NCBI GenBank assembly: GCA_965228545.1
Contig: OZ245822.1
Span: forward strand, 496,001 to 560,000
Source: HXMU1420-13 sp965228545
Lineage (GTDB): Bacteria > Bacteroidota > Rhodothermia > Balneolales > Balneolaceae
Direction: 5' to 3'
Length of the DNA: 64,000 nucleotides
Shown: piece by piece, positions 8,984 through 17,872 of the stretch
Numbering within the stretch: the stretch's first letter is position 1
Layout of the letters: every line of letters begins with the position of its first letter
Position numbers and translations under genes: made by a program
Notes under the pieces: generated by a model
What the model was told of the DNA's origin: nothing
What the model saw: the letters and a program-made list of their open reading frames with translations, nothing else
Databases searched by the model: none

Positions 8984-9295
8984 ATGAATCCGTCTGGGAC
9001 TAAATGCAAAGTAGTGATACCACGCTGGAATCGTGAAGTTGATATGAGTTTCGATGAAAAGGGAAGTGGAGTAACTATTCAAGTAATGGGTGCCGACAAA
9101 CCTGTTAGAGGTATCTGGGCAATGAATAATAATTTGTCAGAATTAATCATTATCTCGCCGTCCGGCTATGGTTGGTGGAATTCAGTGTATTCATTTGATA
9201 TGAATGGAGATAGTGGCACGGGAAATTATATGGGATATGAATCCCCCATAGGAATGGCTTATCTAGAACCTTGTCAAATTTCAAAAGTATCGTAG
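8984..9295 (+). CDS. Hypothetical protein, 103 aa
   Basis: A 103-aa protein without a signal peptide or membrane segment. It is rich in glycine, serine and tryptophan, with short beta-prone stretches (GVTIQVMG, RGIWAMNN, SELIIISPSGYGWWNSVYSF). I do not recognise a family. A good ribosome binding site (GAGGAT, 7 bases upstream of the ATG) and a strong terminator just downstream support it as a real monocistronic gene. Confidence 0.65.
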   Translation: MNPSGTKCKVVIPRWNREVDMSFDEKGSGVTIQVMGADKPVRGIWAMNNNLSELIIISPSGYGWWNSVYSFDMNGDSGTGNYMGYESPIGMAYLEPCQISKVS

Positions 9296-9321
9296 TTTAT
9301 AAAAGTCTAGGTAATCTATCG

Positions 9322-9352
9322 AAAAACACCTCTCTGATAGGGGTGTTTTTTT
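9322..9352. terminator. Bidirectional Rho-independent terminator
   Basis: Arms 9322-9333 and 9339-9350 pair over about 12 bases around a 5-base loop. The plus strand continues into a T-rich tract, and the minus strand ends in five T residues. It separates the convergent 103-aa gene and the PaiB-like gene, whose stop codon it touches. Confidence 0.85.
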
Positions 9353-9986
9353 ATTTTTCAAATAGTTCAGTTTTTCTGTTTTTCATCTCTTTAGCAATCA
9401 GTAATCCATCACCTTGTTGCCTTTCCAATTCAGAGATTATCGCATCATAACTGAGTTCATCTTTATTTTGACTCAACTTAAATACATGATCGATATGTTC
9501 AGCTTTAATTGAGAATCCTACAATAGCCTTCATCATCTTATCTAAATAAGATTCTGATAAATTGTCGTAAAAGGATGGAGAAGCAGAGTTATCATTTTCA
9601 AAATGTAAAGTAAGTTTCTTCATAAAATCGATTAACTCCTGATCTTTCATAAATTGAACGTTACCGGAAATATGTACACTCATATAATTCCAGGTAGAGC
9701 CAACATTTGGAGTTGAGTACCAGCTTGCACTCACGTAACAATGCGGTCCGCTGAAAACTGTTAGCGCTTGTGGATTTTCCAAAAAGGCTTTGTGATGGTC
9801 GGTATTCTTCATGATATGACCTTCAATAAAAAACTCGCCATTACGCTCATTCAATAGCATCGGTATTTGTGTAGCAACCTGTCTACCATTCGAGAAACTG
9901 CCGGTTAAAAACGCGAAAGGATAATTTTTGATTAGTGCGAGTATGCGCGAGCGCTCGGGTTCTTTAAAATAAGAGATATTATACAT
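9351..9986 (-). CDS. PaiB-like FMN-binding split-barrel protein
   Basis: A PaiB-family protein of about 211 aa. It has the PaiB-type start MYNISYF, then ALIKNYPFAFLTG, a GHIMKNTDHHKAF segment and the family signature FSGPHCYVSASWY followed by STWNYMSVHISG. In Bacillus subtilis PaiB is linked to polyamine control and sporulation; enzymatic roles are unproven. The frame is open further up to a TTG at 10013, but the ATG at 9986 matches the family N-terminus and is preferred. It is last in the ppc-agmatinase-PaiB set; the agmatinase neighbour supports a polyamine link. Confidence 0.85.
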   Translation of the reverse strand: MYNISYFKEPERSRILALIKNYPFAFLTGSFSNGRQVATQIPMLLNERNGEFFIEGHIMKNTDHHKAFLENPQALTVFSGPHCYVSASWYSTPNVGSTWNYMSVHISGNVQFMKDQELIDFMKKLTLHFENDNSASPSFYDNLSESYLDKMMKAIVGFSIKAEHIDHVFKLSQNKDELSYDAIISELERQQGDGLLIAKEMKNRKTELFEK

Positions 9987-10016
9987 GGCAGAATAACCTG
10001 AGGTTTTAGCCAATAA

Positions 10017-10805
10017 TCAACCTGATTTTCGATGCATTTTTGCGAGTAACTCTTTCATCATTTTTGCACCTAGATATGCTGTCATATTCTGGAAATCACG
10101 ATCTGGATTATATTCCACAATATCAGCGCCTATCACTGGCACATCGATTTGATGAATGATTTGCAGCACTTCGCGCGTGCTTAAGCCTCCCGGCTCGTGA
10201 TGAGAAACACCCGGTGCAAATGCCGGGTCGAAACCATCCATATCAAGTGAAAAGTAAACCGGTCGCTCGAAATTAGGCAAGTGTTTCGAATCAAAATCTT
10301 GCATGGTGATAACCTCAACATCAAAACGGGCAGCTTGTTCTTTTTGATGTGGAGTAAGCGTTCGTACACCGATCTGAACCAAACGATCTGCCAAGTTATT
10401 TTCCATAATTCTGGCAAACGGGCAGGCATGAGAATATGGATCGCCTTCAAATTGATCGTATAAATCGGAATGCGCATCGATTTGAAGAATATCGAAACTC
10501 GAATAGCATTCTCGATATGCTTTTAGAATAGGGAAAGTGATGGAATGGTCGCCACCAAGGGTTAATAATTTTCCGGTTTTTTGCAGATTTGCTCTGGTTA
10601 TCGACTCAATATCAAAATACTTCTCAATTGTAAAATCACCGGCATCGTAAAACACAGAGCTATCTATGAGGGTTAAATTCTCGGAATAACTGTTCCCCGA
10701 ATCTGAATAAAATGCCTTTCTGATAAGGCCCGGAGCTTTTGCCGCACCTTGCTGAAAAGAAGAGTGGGCATCAAAACTGATGCCCTGAACTGAAATGGAT
10801 GCCAT
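10017..10805 (-). CDS. speB: Agmatinase-like ureohydrolase
   Basis: A 262-aa member of the arginase/agmatinase family, hydrolysing a guanidino compound (most likely agmatine) to urea and an amine (putrescine). All binuclear manganese ligands are present: H87 in GGDHS, D110/H112/D114 in DAHSD, and D188/D190 in SLDMDGFDP, followed by the APG turn. The substrate within the family (agmatine, formiminoglutamate or other) cannot be settled from sequence. The start codon lies 3 bases after the ppc stop, and the gene is followed closely by a PaiB-like gene. The three are very probably one transcript. Confidence 0.87.
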   Translation of the reverse strand: MASISVQGISFDAHSSFQQGAAKAPGLIRKAFYSDSGNSYSENLTLIDSSVFYDAGDFTIEKYFDIESITRANLQKTGKLLTLGGDHSITFPILKAYRECYSSFDILQIDAHSDLYDQFEGDPYSHACPFARIMENNLADRLVQIGVRTLTPHQKEQAARFDVEVITMQDFDSKHLPNFERPVYFSLDMDGFDPAFAPGVSHHEPGGLSTREVLQIIHQIDVPVIGADIVEYNPDRDFQNMTAYLGAKMMKELLAKMHRKSG

Positions 10806-10808
10806 AAA

Positions 10809-13523
10809 TTACCCTGTGCTCTTCAATCCGCCTGAGAGCGCGTTTACAGTTAACAATAAATGGTTTAATAGCTCGATATCGGCATCTTTATCCGACGAGT
10901 TTCGTTTTTTGGTAAGGTACTTAAACTGAAATTCATGAAGAATATTCAGAGCCACTTCGCGTAACTCCGAATCTTCCATTTTGGTAGATCTACGAACCGT
11001 TTTATCACTTCCCATAATTTCGTCGGTTTGAGATAATGCCGCGTTATAATCGTCTAAAATCAGCGATAGAATATCGTCGCGGAGTTCATCATCAGCCACA
11101 AATTCAGAGAACCGATTCATAATCGCAGGGTCGGCATTTAGCAAATTGGTTTCAATCTGAATGATCAAATATTTAAAAAATGGCCAGTCTTTAGCAAGTT
11201 GCTTAAAAGCTTGATAAGCTTTGGGATTTTCAGTTTGCATTTTTTTAAATGCTGAGCCAAAGCCAAACCAACCGGTTAGATTAAATCTGGATTGATTCCA
11301 GCTGAATACCCATGGAATAGAGCGTAAGTCGTTAAGTGATCTTTTGCCTGTTCTTCGCGCAGGGCGTGAGCCAATTTTACTTTCCTCCAACACATCTATT
11401 GGTGTAGCTTGGCTGTAAAATTCGATGAATTTAGGGTGGTCTAGTAGAGAACGGTATGTTCGATTAGACGTTTTAACGAGCGTATCGATCGCTGCAAAGT
11501 TATCTTTGAAAGGATCGGTTAAATCAGTTTGTATAGCCTGTTTAGCAGTGCCGGATAAGAACATTTCTAAGTTGTAGGTAGCATTCAGCAGATTGGCAAA
11601 TTGGCTGGCAATGGTTTCACCTTGAATCGTCATTTTGATGGAACCACTTACCGAACCAGGAGGCATACTTTCTAGAAAGCGATGAATTTTACCACCACCT
11701 CTACTTATGGTACCACCCCGACCGTGAAAAAAGGTGAGAGCAACATCATGCTTTGCTGCAGCAGCAGTAAGTTTTGCTTCCGTTTTGTAGATAGTCCATC
11801 TACTGGATAAAATCCCGCCGTCTTTGTTACTATCGCTGTAACCCAGCATAATTTCCTGTTTCCGTAATGGATCTTTCTCCAAACGTTCTTGTGTTCGGGG
11901 GTGGGTTAGAAAATCATTGATTATATCTTCACCCGACTCCAAATCTTCGATGGTTTCGAGAAGTGGAACCACCTGAAAATCGGACGTATTTAACCCCACT
12001 TCACGCAAGAATAAATACATCACTAGTAAGTCACTCAGGCTGCGTGTCATGCTCACAATAATAGAACCAATTCCATCCAAGCCATATTTTTGGGTGTAGT
12101 CTTTAACCACTCGAAAGTATCCAAGCACATTGTCGGCTTCTAAACCACAGGAGTGCCCACTAGGTAAAAATGGGCGATTAGTTTGTAATTCTTTGTTGAT
12201 AAACGCCAGCCGGTCTTCTTCCGGCCAATCTTCAAAATTGGTTTTTTCAACTCCCGAAGCCTCTAGTATTTGCTCTATGGCTTTGTCGTGGTAAGAGCTA
12301 TTTTGGCGGATATCAAGCTTGGCGAGGTGAAACCCAAAGCAAAGAATGTGTCGCTCAATAGGGAATATGAGCTCTTCAATTATACGATCTGAGCCCACTG
12401 ATTTTAATGCTTTTTCCAGCGTTTTTACATCATGTAGCAGAGCATCAGGTGACGCATAGTACAATTCAGAAATGTCACGATTTGATTCATCTATGGTTTG
12501 CTCAAGCTTTAGAACCATCAAGTTTACATATTGTCTCCAAGGCTCGTTTGGATTTCGGTTTACGGCTTGCTCACCTTTTTCGCCAAATAGCGAAGATAAG
12601 AGGTTGATGTGGTTCAAAAACCAATCGGGTGCATCCACCAAAATGGAGGAAAGGCTGATTTTTTGAGCCAACTCTGTAAGGTTCTTATGATGTAATTTGA
12701 GTGCGACTTCCCGGTGTTTGAGTAATGTATCAGCGGTGAATTCGGGCGTTACAAATGGGTGACCATCACGATCGCCACCAACCCAGCTACCAAGTTTAAG
12801 AAGTGGAAATTGCTCGGCCTGCGTAAAGTTTGCAGGATTAAACCCAGCATTTTTCCAGGCAAATTTCAATCGTAGATCAGAAACATTAAGTGCCTTTGGA
12901 AATACATTGGCGAAGTAGTAAAGCAAGTTATTGCGTTCGTCAGCCAAATCGGGTTTTTCGAGGTAAATGTCTCCGGTTAGCCACCAGCGCTCCATTAAAC
13001 TTAATATTTCGTTGTGTAATACATCCTGTTCTTGTGGCGACCAGTTTGGGTTTTCTCTTTTTACAAGCAAACGATAAAGTTCGCGTTGGATTTCGAGTAC
13101 GGTAACACGCTTTGCTTCGGTTGGGTGTGCAGTTAGCACTGGCATTATATTTAAGTTACCGAGTGTATTAAGTATCTGTTCTTCGGTATAATTCTTTTCA
13201 GATAATTGTTTCAGTGTTTCTGCCCAGGAACCTCTGATGGAATCAGGACCAAGAAAAAACTCAGATTTTCTCCGGTAGTGGGTAGCATTGTTTTCTTCAA
13301 CCAGATTTAAGAGCTGAAATGAGATACTAAGTGCTTGTATAACTTTCTGATCTGCAATTCCAGATGTATCCGGTAAGTTAGATGGTTCATTAATCCAAGG
13401 GAGGATGCCTGCTAGTTTTTCTTCCCCGAGAGAATGGAGCATTTCGGAAAACGATTCAATCAGATAGATAAAGTCGTCGTTTATTTTGTTTAAACTCTGT
13501 GTTTCAAGTTGTTCTTTTTTCAT
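10809..13523 (-). CDS. ppc: Phosphoenolpyruvate carboxylase
   Basis: A 904-aa enzyme that carboxylates PEP with bicarbonate to oxaloacetate, refilling the TCA cycle. The catalytic histidine is H133 in VLTAHPTEAKR. The glycine loop with the catalytic arginine reads FHGRGGTISRGGG, and a second signature reads SMPPGSVSGSIKMTIQGE. Length is normal. The C-terminus ends SGGLKSTG rather than the more common RNTG, still with the terminal TG that completes the active site. It is first in a tight minus-strand set with agmatinase and PaiB, an unusual partnership. The 250-base upstream gap separates it from a divergent DUF481 gene. Confidence 0.95.
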   Translation of the reverse strand: MKKEQLETQSLNKINDDFIYLIESFSEMLHSLGEEKLAGILPWINEPSNLPDTSGIADQKVIQALSISFQLLNLVEENNATHYRRKSEFFLGPDSIRGSWAETLKQLSEKNYTEEQILNTLGNLNIMPVLTAHPTEAKRVTVLEIQRELYRLLVKRENPNWSPQEQDVLHNEILSLMERWWLTGDIYLEKPDLADERNNLLYYFANVFPKALNVSDLRLKFAWKNAGFNPANFTQAEQFPLLKLGSWVGGDRDGHPFVTPEFTADTLLKHREVALKLHHKNLTELAQKISLSSILVDAPDWFLNHINLLSSLFGEKGEQAVNRNPNEPWRQYVNLMVLKLEQTIDESNRDISELYYASPDALLHDVKTLEKALKSVGSDRIIEELIFPIERHILCFGFHLAKLDIRQNSSYHDKAIEQILEASGVEKTNFEDWPEEDRLAFINKELQTNRPFLPSGHSCGLEADNVLGYFRVVKDYTQKYGLDGIGSIIVSMTRSLSDLLVMYLFLREVGLNTSDFQVVPLLETIEDLESGEDIINDFLTHPRTQERLEKDPLRKQEIMLGYSDSNKDGGILSSRWTIYKTEAKLTAAAAKHDVALTFFHGRGGTISRGGGKIHRFLESMPPGSVSGSIKMTIQGETIASQFANLLNATYNLEMFLSGTAKQAIQTDLTDPFKDNFAAIDTLVKTSNRTYRSLLDHPKFIEFYSQATPIDVLEESKIGSRPARRTGKRSLNDLRSIPWVFSWNQSRFNLTGWFGFGSAFKKMQTENPKAYQAFKQLAKDWPFFKYLIIQIETNLLNADPAIMNRFSEFVADDELRDDILSLILDDYNAALSQTDEIMGSDKTVRRSTKMEDSELREVALNILHEFQFKYLTKKRNSSDKDADIELLNHLLLTVNALSGGLKSTG

Positions 13524-13720
13524 GATGAACTGCGATCGATATTCGAGTGGAGTAAGTAAATACCTCTATTAATTTATTCTAAGGTACAAGTGATTCATGA
13601 ATTTTTTGTGAAAAAGCTTCATGAGTTAATCCTAAAAGAGCTCTTAATTTCAAGATGATTTTTGCGTACAAACAAAAAAATGAGCACTTAAATTGGATAT
13701 AAATTTTAGAACTTTTGTAG

Positions 13721-13760
13721 CAAATACTAAGTATTTGCGAATTTATTTATTCAAATACTT
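13721..13760. promoter_or_regulatory. Candidate operator: palindrome plus a third half-site
   Basis: CAAATACT-A-AGTATTTG (13721-13737) is a perfect 8+1+8 inverted repeat. A third half-site, CAAATACTT, follows at 13752-13760. The cluster sits 15-55 bases before the start of the DUF481 gene and in the gap shared with ppc. Three matching half-sites point to a dimeric regulator. No known regulator could be named from the motif. Confidence 0.4.
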
Positions 13761-13774
13761 ATTGATAATCGGAA

Positions 13775-14563
13775 ATGTACATAACAAATATGAAGGCAAT
13801 ATTAATAGCTTTGGTTTGTCTGATCATGTTTCTCGTTTCGGAAAACGTGATAGGCCAGGTTAACGAAAGTGACTCGTTAAACTTTAAAACCGATCTGTCA
13901 ATTACAGGTTTTTTACAACAAGGGAATGTTCAAACTATCATATTCAGGGCCGTTTCCAATACTAGTTTTAAAATCAATGAACAGTTGCTATTTAAAACTC
14001 AGAACTCGTACACGTATCAGGAATTTAGCAAAACAAAGGCGGATGAGGATATTCTTAGTTTGAATTTTTTATACCTGAACCCTTTAAAGAAAGTCTATCC
14101 ATTGGCCTTGGGGTTTATCAGCACAAATTATAGAAGAGAAATTGATATTAGATATTTGGTAGGAGCAGGTGCATCAATTAGGGCAATTAATGACAAACGG
14201 AATAGATTAGAATTTTCATTAACCAGCGAATTCGAACGAACTCAATTCAGAAGCTCTTTATTTAATCGGTCTCAATACAACGGCGAGGCATCCATTTCTA
14301 CTTTGCGCGGTACATTCTGGATGAAGGGTAGATACGTGATGATGCAAAATAAAATCACTCTGCTTCATGAAAGTTACTATCAGCCCTCCTTATTTGAGAG
14401 AGATAATTACCGATGGCGGGCAGACATTGGAATAGAATTTTCAATGCTGAAAAATCTGGCTCTTACTTTGAATTACCTACAAACTTTTGAAAGTGTTGTG
14501 ATGGTAAATCAAAAAAGAAGAGACAGGTTTTTAACCGTTGGTTTTTCTGTAAGTAGTTACTAA
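13775..14563 (+). CDS. DUF481 family outer-membrane beta-barrel protein
   Basis: A 262-aa exported protein with a signal peptide (MKAILIALVCLIMFLVSE..., ending near VIGQ). A second ATG at 13790 could be the true start. The mature part is a series of amphipathic beta-strands: TDLSITGFLQQGNVQTI near the front, then SLTSEFERTQFRSS, YRWRADIGIEFSM and RFLTVGFSVSSY at the end. This is the DUF481 (salt-induced outer-membrane protein, YdiY) pattern. The function is unknown. It has its own terminator, is divergent from ppc, and has a palindromic operator candidate upstream. Confidence 0.75.
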   Translation: MYITNMKAILIALVCLIMFLVSENVIGQVNESDSLNFKTDLSITGFLQQGNVQTIIFRAVSNTSFKINEQLLFKTQNSYTYQEFSKTKADEDILSLNFLYLNPLKKVYPLALGFISTNYRREIDIRYLVGAGASIRAINDKRNRLEFSLTSEFERTQFRSSLFNRSQYNGEASISTLRGTFWMKGRYVMMQNKITLLHESYYQPSLFERDNYRWRADIGIEFSMLKNLALTLNYLQTFESVVMVNQKRRDRFLTVGFSVSSY

Positions 14564-14593
14564 CCATCAACTAGGTATTATTTAGAAAAAAAT

Positions 14594-14625
14594 AAAGCCT
14601 CCAACCGGTTAGGTCAGAGGCTTTT
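14594..14625. terminator. Bidirectional Rho-independent terminator
   Basis: AAAGCCTC (14594-14601) pairs with GAGGCTTT (14617-14624) around a 15-base loop, with T and A runs on the outer sides. It separates the convergent DUF481 and DJ-1/PfpI genes. Confidence 0.75.
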
Positions 14626-14646
14626 GGGGTCATCTATGATCACTGC

Positions 14647-15213
14647 TTACGCAGTCATCTGGGCTTTATGAACACCTTCTCTAAATTCTTCAATCATTTT
14701 GCGATTAAATACCTGTAAATCTTCCGGCGATCGGCTCGTTGTTAAGCCTTGATCAACAACTACTTCCATATCCATCCAACGTGCACCTGCATTTTTAATA
14801 TCATTCTTAATGGCCGGGTACGAGGTTACTTCACGACCTTGTAATACATCAGCATCAATAAGCAATTGAGGTCCGTGGCATATAGCCGCTACCGGCTTCC
14901 CGGCCTCAAAAAACGACCGCACAAACCGTATCGCTGATTCATTTTGGCGCAGCATGTCTGGACTCATTAATCCACCCGGTATCATCAAGCCGTCAAAACT
15001 TTCTTGGGCAGCTTTTTCGATGGTAGTATCTACTTCAAAATCACTTCCCCAATTATTGTTATTCCAACTGCGAATAGTGTCGTTTTCCGGTGAAACAATA
15101 AAAGTATTCGTACCTGCTTCATTTAACGCTTTACGTGGACTTGTTAATTCAATTTCTTCAAATCCATTAGTTGCTAAAATGGCTATGTTTTTTCCTTTAA
15201 GCTCACCTTTCAT
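14647..15213 (-). CDS. DJ-1/PfpI family protein (glutamine-amidotransferase-like)
   Basis: A protein of about 188 aa in the PfpI branch of the DJ-1 superfamily (general stress, deglycase or protease-like roles). The nucleophile elbow AAICHGPQLL holds the conserved Cys-His pair, preceded by DGLMIPGG, and followed by the late segment LTTSRSPEDLQVF. The start is set at 15213 because AAGGAG lies 9 bases upstream of that ATG. The frame is open 10 codons further but lacks such a site. Family members are often misannotated as proteases; the substrate is not known. It is a single gene. Confidence 0.87.
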   Translation of the reverse strand: MKGELKGKNIAILATNGFEEIELTSPRKALNEAGTNTFIVSPENDTIRSWNNNNWGSDFEVDTTIEKAAQESFDGLMIPGGLMSPDMLRQNESAIRFVRSFFEAGKPVAAICHGPQLLIDADVLQGREVTSYPAIKNDIKNAGARWMDMEVVVDQGLTTSRSPEDLQVFNRKMIEEFREGVHKAQMTA

Positions 15214-15230
15214 AGTGTATAACTCCTTAA
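15200..15230 (-). promoter_or_regulatory. Ribosome binding site that fixes the PfpI start
   Basis: On the minus strand AAGGAG is followed by a 9-base spacer and the ATG at 15211-15213. This is one of the clearest Shine-Dalgarno sites in the window and decides against the upstream in-frame ATG at 15243. Confidence 0.6.
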
Positions 15231-15466
15231 TTATATTTATCAATTACATTATTATAAAGAGGTTGAAACGGATTTTGTTCCGATTGTATATTAGAGACTA
15301 ACTATTTATTAGATAAGTGCTGTTTATCTGATGTCATATTTTTACCAAGGCGCTAATTACTTGTAGCTCAGAACTGAGTGCAATTAAGAATAGGCAGACA
15401 CACATCGCGCATTAATTTCGTATTTTTAAGCAGATTAAATGCGCTCATCACTTCGCCCAATCATAT

Positions 15467-17332
15467 ATGCAAACTAATCTAGTGTTAATTACTCCGCCGT
15501 TCACACAGTTGAATACGGCATATCCTGCAACGGCCTATTTAAAAGGATTTCTAAAAGAGTATGGGTATTCTGTGAAGCATATCGATTTGAGTATCGAATT
15601 ATTCACTTCGATTTTTTCATCTAGTTTTCTATCCGAACTATTTGATGAAGCTAAACTATTAGGCAACAATCATTTTCCTGAAGTTAGTGATCGATCAGAT
15701 ACCTATATCGCTTGTATCGATTTGGTAATAGCATTTCTCCAAAAACCGGATGTAGAGTCTGCCGAAATCATCTTAAAACCTGGTTTTTTGCCAACTGGGC
15801 ACCGTTTGGTAAATATTAACCCAAATATCCAATGGGCTGATGGAGTAGAAGGAATTATTGATAAAGCCAAGCATTATGGAACGCTTTTCGTTGAAGAAAT
15901 TGGAGATTTCATTCAGGCAAACATCGATGAGTTTTTCGCTTTTACAAAGTATGCCGAGCAAATAGGGAGTTCAGCGAGTAGTTTCGATCAGTTGGATGAA
16001 TTTCTTCAATATCAGCCAACGTTGATAGAAGATGAGATGCTAAATTTACTTGAGCAAAACATCGAAGAGTCGTCTCCCAAACTCGTAGGATTTACAATTC
16101 CCTTTCCCGGAAATTTATTCGCTGCTTTACGTTGTGCACAGTTTATCAAGCAATATTATCCGGAAATCAAAGTGGCATTTGGTGGAGGTTATTGCAATAC
16201 CGAATTACGCAGTTTAACTGATCCCAGAATCTTTGAAATAGTTGATTTTATTTCGTTGGATGATGGGGAGGGGCCTTTGCTTAAGATGCTGGAATTTATC
16301 GAAGGGAAGGTAAGTGTAGATGAATTGGAACGTACGTTTATACTTGAAGATGAGCGCGTAGTATATAAAAATCATTTACCCAATACGATTCACCATCATG
16401 CGGATTTACCGGCACCCGATTATACCGGGCTTCCTTTCGATAAATACACTTCTTTTTTGGATGTAGTAAATCCCATGCATAGGATGTGGACCGACAAACG
16501 CTGGAATAAACTTACCATTTCGCATGGCTGTTATTGGAGGCAATGCTCGTTTTGTGATGTGAGTCTGGATTATATCGGTAATTATCAGAATACAACCGCT
16601 GAATTATTAGCAGATAAAATTGAAAAGATAATGGCGGATACGGGAATCAATGGGTTTCATTTTGTGGATGAAGCTGCTCCCCCTAAAATGCTCAAAGCGT
16701 TATCTAAGGTGCTCATCGAAAGAGAGATAAAGATTAGCTGGTGGACCAACATCCGTTTTGAGAAAACATTCAACAAAGAATTATGCGAATTGATGGCCAA
16801 AGCCGGATGTATTGCTGTAACCGGTGGCTTAGAAGTTGCTTCCGATCGATTACTTGCCAAAATGAAAAAAGGGGTGGATATAGCACAAGTAACACGGGTA
16901 ACTCATAACTTTTCGCGATATGGCATTATGGTTCATGCCTATTTGATGTACGGATTTCCTACCGAAACCCAGCAAGAAACCATCGATTCGTTAGAAGTTG
17001 TTCGGCAATTATTCGAAAAAAACTGCATTCAGTCGGCCTATTGGCATCAATTTACCACAACGGTTCATAGCCCTATTGGTAAAAACCCGGATGCATTCGG
17101 TATTACAATCACCGGACCGGAATTCCATGGTTTTGCACAGAACGACCTATGGCACGAAGATCCGGAAGGAACAGATCATCCCAAGTATACCAAAGGTTTA
17201 AACAATGCTCTACACAACTATTTAAACCGTACAGGTTTCGATAAAGAATTACAGGAATGGTTTGATTTCCCGGTTACCCCTACAAGTCACTCAAAAAATT
17301 TAATTGAAGGGTTTCTTAAAAAAAATGAGTAA
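15467..17332 (+). CDS. B12-binding-type radical SAM protein
   Basis: A 621-aa enzyme. The first 300 residues hold a cobalamin-binding-like domain (LVLITPPFTQLNTAYPATAYLKGFLKEYG at the start; KVAFGGGYCNTELRS near 235-249). The radical SAM barrel begins near 350. Its cysteines are C355, C360 and C363, giving CX4CX2C instead of the canonical CX3CX2C. The surrounding HGCYWRQCSFCD looks genuine, and I recall GCYW-type sites in this subfamily. Later GFHFVDEAAPP and GGLEVASDRLLAKMKKG fit the barrel. It probably methylates or rearranges an unknown substrate. It is a single gene with no cobalamin riboswitch seen upstream. Confidence 0.85.
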   Translation: MQTNLVLITPPFTQLNTAYPATAYLKGFLKEYGYSVKHIDLSIELFTSIFSSSFLSELFDEAKLLGNNHFPEVSDRSDTYIACIDLVIAFLQKPDVESAEIILKPGFLPTGHRLVNINPNIQWADGVEGIIDKAKHYGTLFVEEIGDFIQANIDEFFAFTKYAEQIGSSASSFDQLDEFLQYQPTLIEDEMLNLLEQNIEESSPKLVGFTIPFPGNLFAALRCAQFIKQYYPEIKVAFGGGYCNTELRSLTDPRIFEIVDFISLDDGEGPLLKMLEFIEGKVSVDELERTFILEDERVVYKNHLPNTIHHHADLPAPDYTGLPFDKYTSFLDVVNPMHRMWTDKRWNKLTISHGCYWRQCSFCDVSLDYIGNYQNTTAELLADKIEKIMADTGINGFHFVDEAAPPKMLKALSKVLIEREIKISWWTNIRFEKTFNKELCELMAKAGCIAVTGGLEVASDRLLAKMKKGVDIAQVTRVTHNFSRYGIMVHAYLMYGFPTETQQETIDSLEVVRQLFEKNCIQSAYWHQFTTTVHSPIGKNPDAFGITITGPEFHGFAQNDLWHEDPEGTDHPKYTKGLNNALHNYLNRTGFDKELQEWFDFPVTPTSHSKNLIEGFLKKNE

Positions 17333-17390
17333 AACTTAATTGAAATACTGCATTTCTGACCTTGTTACCAGATTTAAATCGGATTTTGGA

Positions 17391-17789
17391 TTAAGCCATG
17401 CAGCAGGTTTCTGTTTGGCACTTACAATATTTCCGGTTAATTAAATGAAGTGTAATAAGTATCGAAGCCATGAAGTAAGAGAAGAACTCAGACAGTTCTA
17501 CCCATTGAAATTGTTCATTAAGCATCACAAAAGATAGTGCCGCCCAACTGATCCAAAATAAAGGCTTTATGTAAGCTAGAGAGGTAGTCTGAACTGATCT
17601 GTAAACTGCGAGAAAACCAATCACCAGAAAAAAATAATTCATTGAAATCCACCACAATGGGGTGCCATCATCTATTCCGGTAAATCCTGCAATTAACACG
17701 AATAAAAAAGGAGTTGCCGCACAGTGGAGGAGGCATAATGATCCGGCGATTACGCCAAGTAGATCGGATGCAGGAATAGTAACTTTCAT
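17391..17789 (-). CDS. MerC domain membrane protein
   Basis: A 132-aa, four-helix membrane protein of the MerC family. C19 and C23 lie in the SLCLLHC motif of helix 1, a pattern for metal binding. The tail KYCKCQTETCCMA is cysteine-rich. MerC proteins were described for mercury uptake, but many homologues sit beside Fur-type regulators and likely carry another metal such as zinc. It is divergent from a Fur-family gene, and the shared 83-base gap holds a palindrome. The function as a metal uptake protein is inferred from that context. Confidence 0.85.
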   Translation of the reverse strand: MKVTIPASDLLGVIAGSLCLLHCAATPFLFVLIAGFTGIDDGTPLWWISMNYFFLVIGFLAVYRSVQTTSLAYIKPLFWISWAALSFVMLNEQFQWVELSEFFSYFMASILITLHLINRKYCKCQTETCCMA

Positions 17790-17840
17790 TGATTAAGTTT
17801 TAGAGATAAACATTGACCAATAAAAGTAAGGAATAATTTG

Positions 17841-17863
17841 TTATTGCAACAGAGTTGCATTAA
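17841..17863. promoter_or_regulatory. Palindromic operator between merC-like and fur-like genes (Fur/Zur-type)
   Basis: TTGCAAC-AGA-GTTGCA is the core of an inverted repeat; flanking bases extend the symmetry to 23 positions with one mismatched pair plus the unpaired centre. It ends 9 bases before the Fur-family start. Read toward merC, its right half supplies the TTG of a promoter-like TTG-N18-TACTTTTA. Binding by the adjacent Fur/Zur-type repressor would silence both genes. The site is seen; the regulator assignment is inferred. Confidence 0.6.
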
Positions 17864-17872
17864 AATAGATGT

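Noticed and set aside
15214..15466. Cobalamin riboswitch before the B12-type radical SAM gene
   Set aside because: No B12-box-like sequence or extended conserved fold is visible in these 253 bases.
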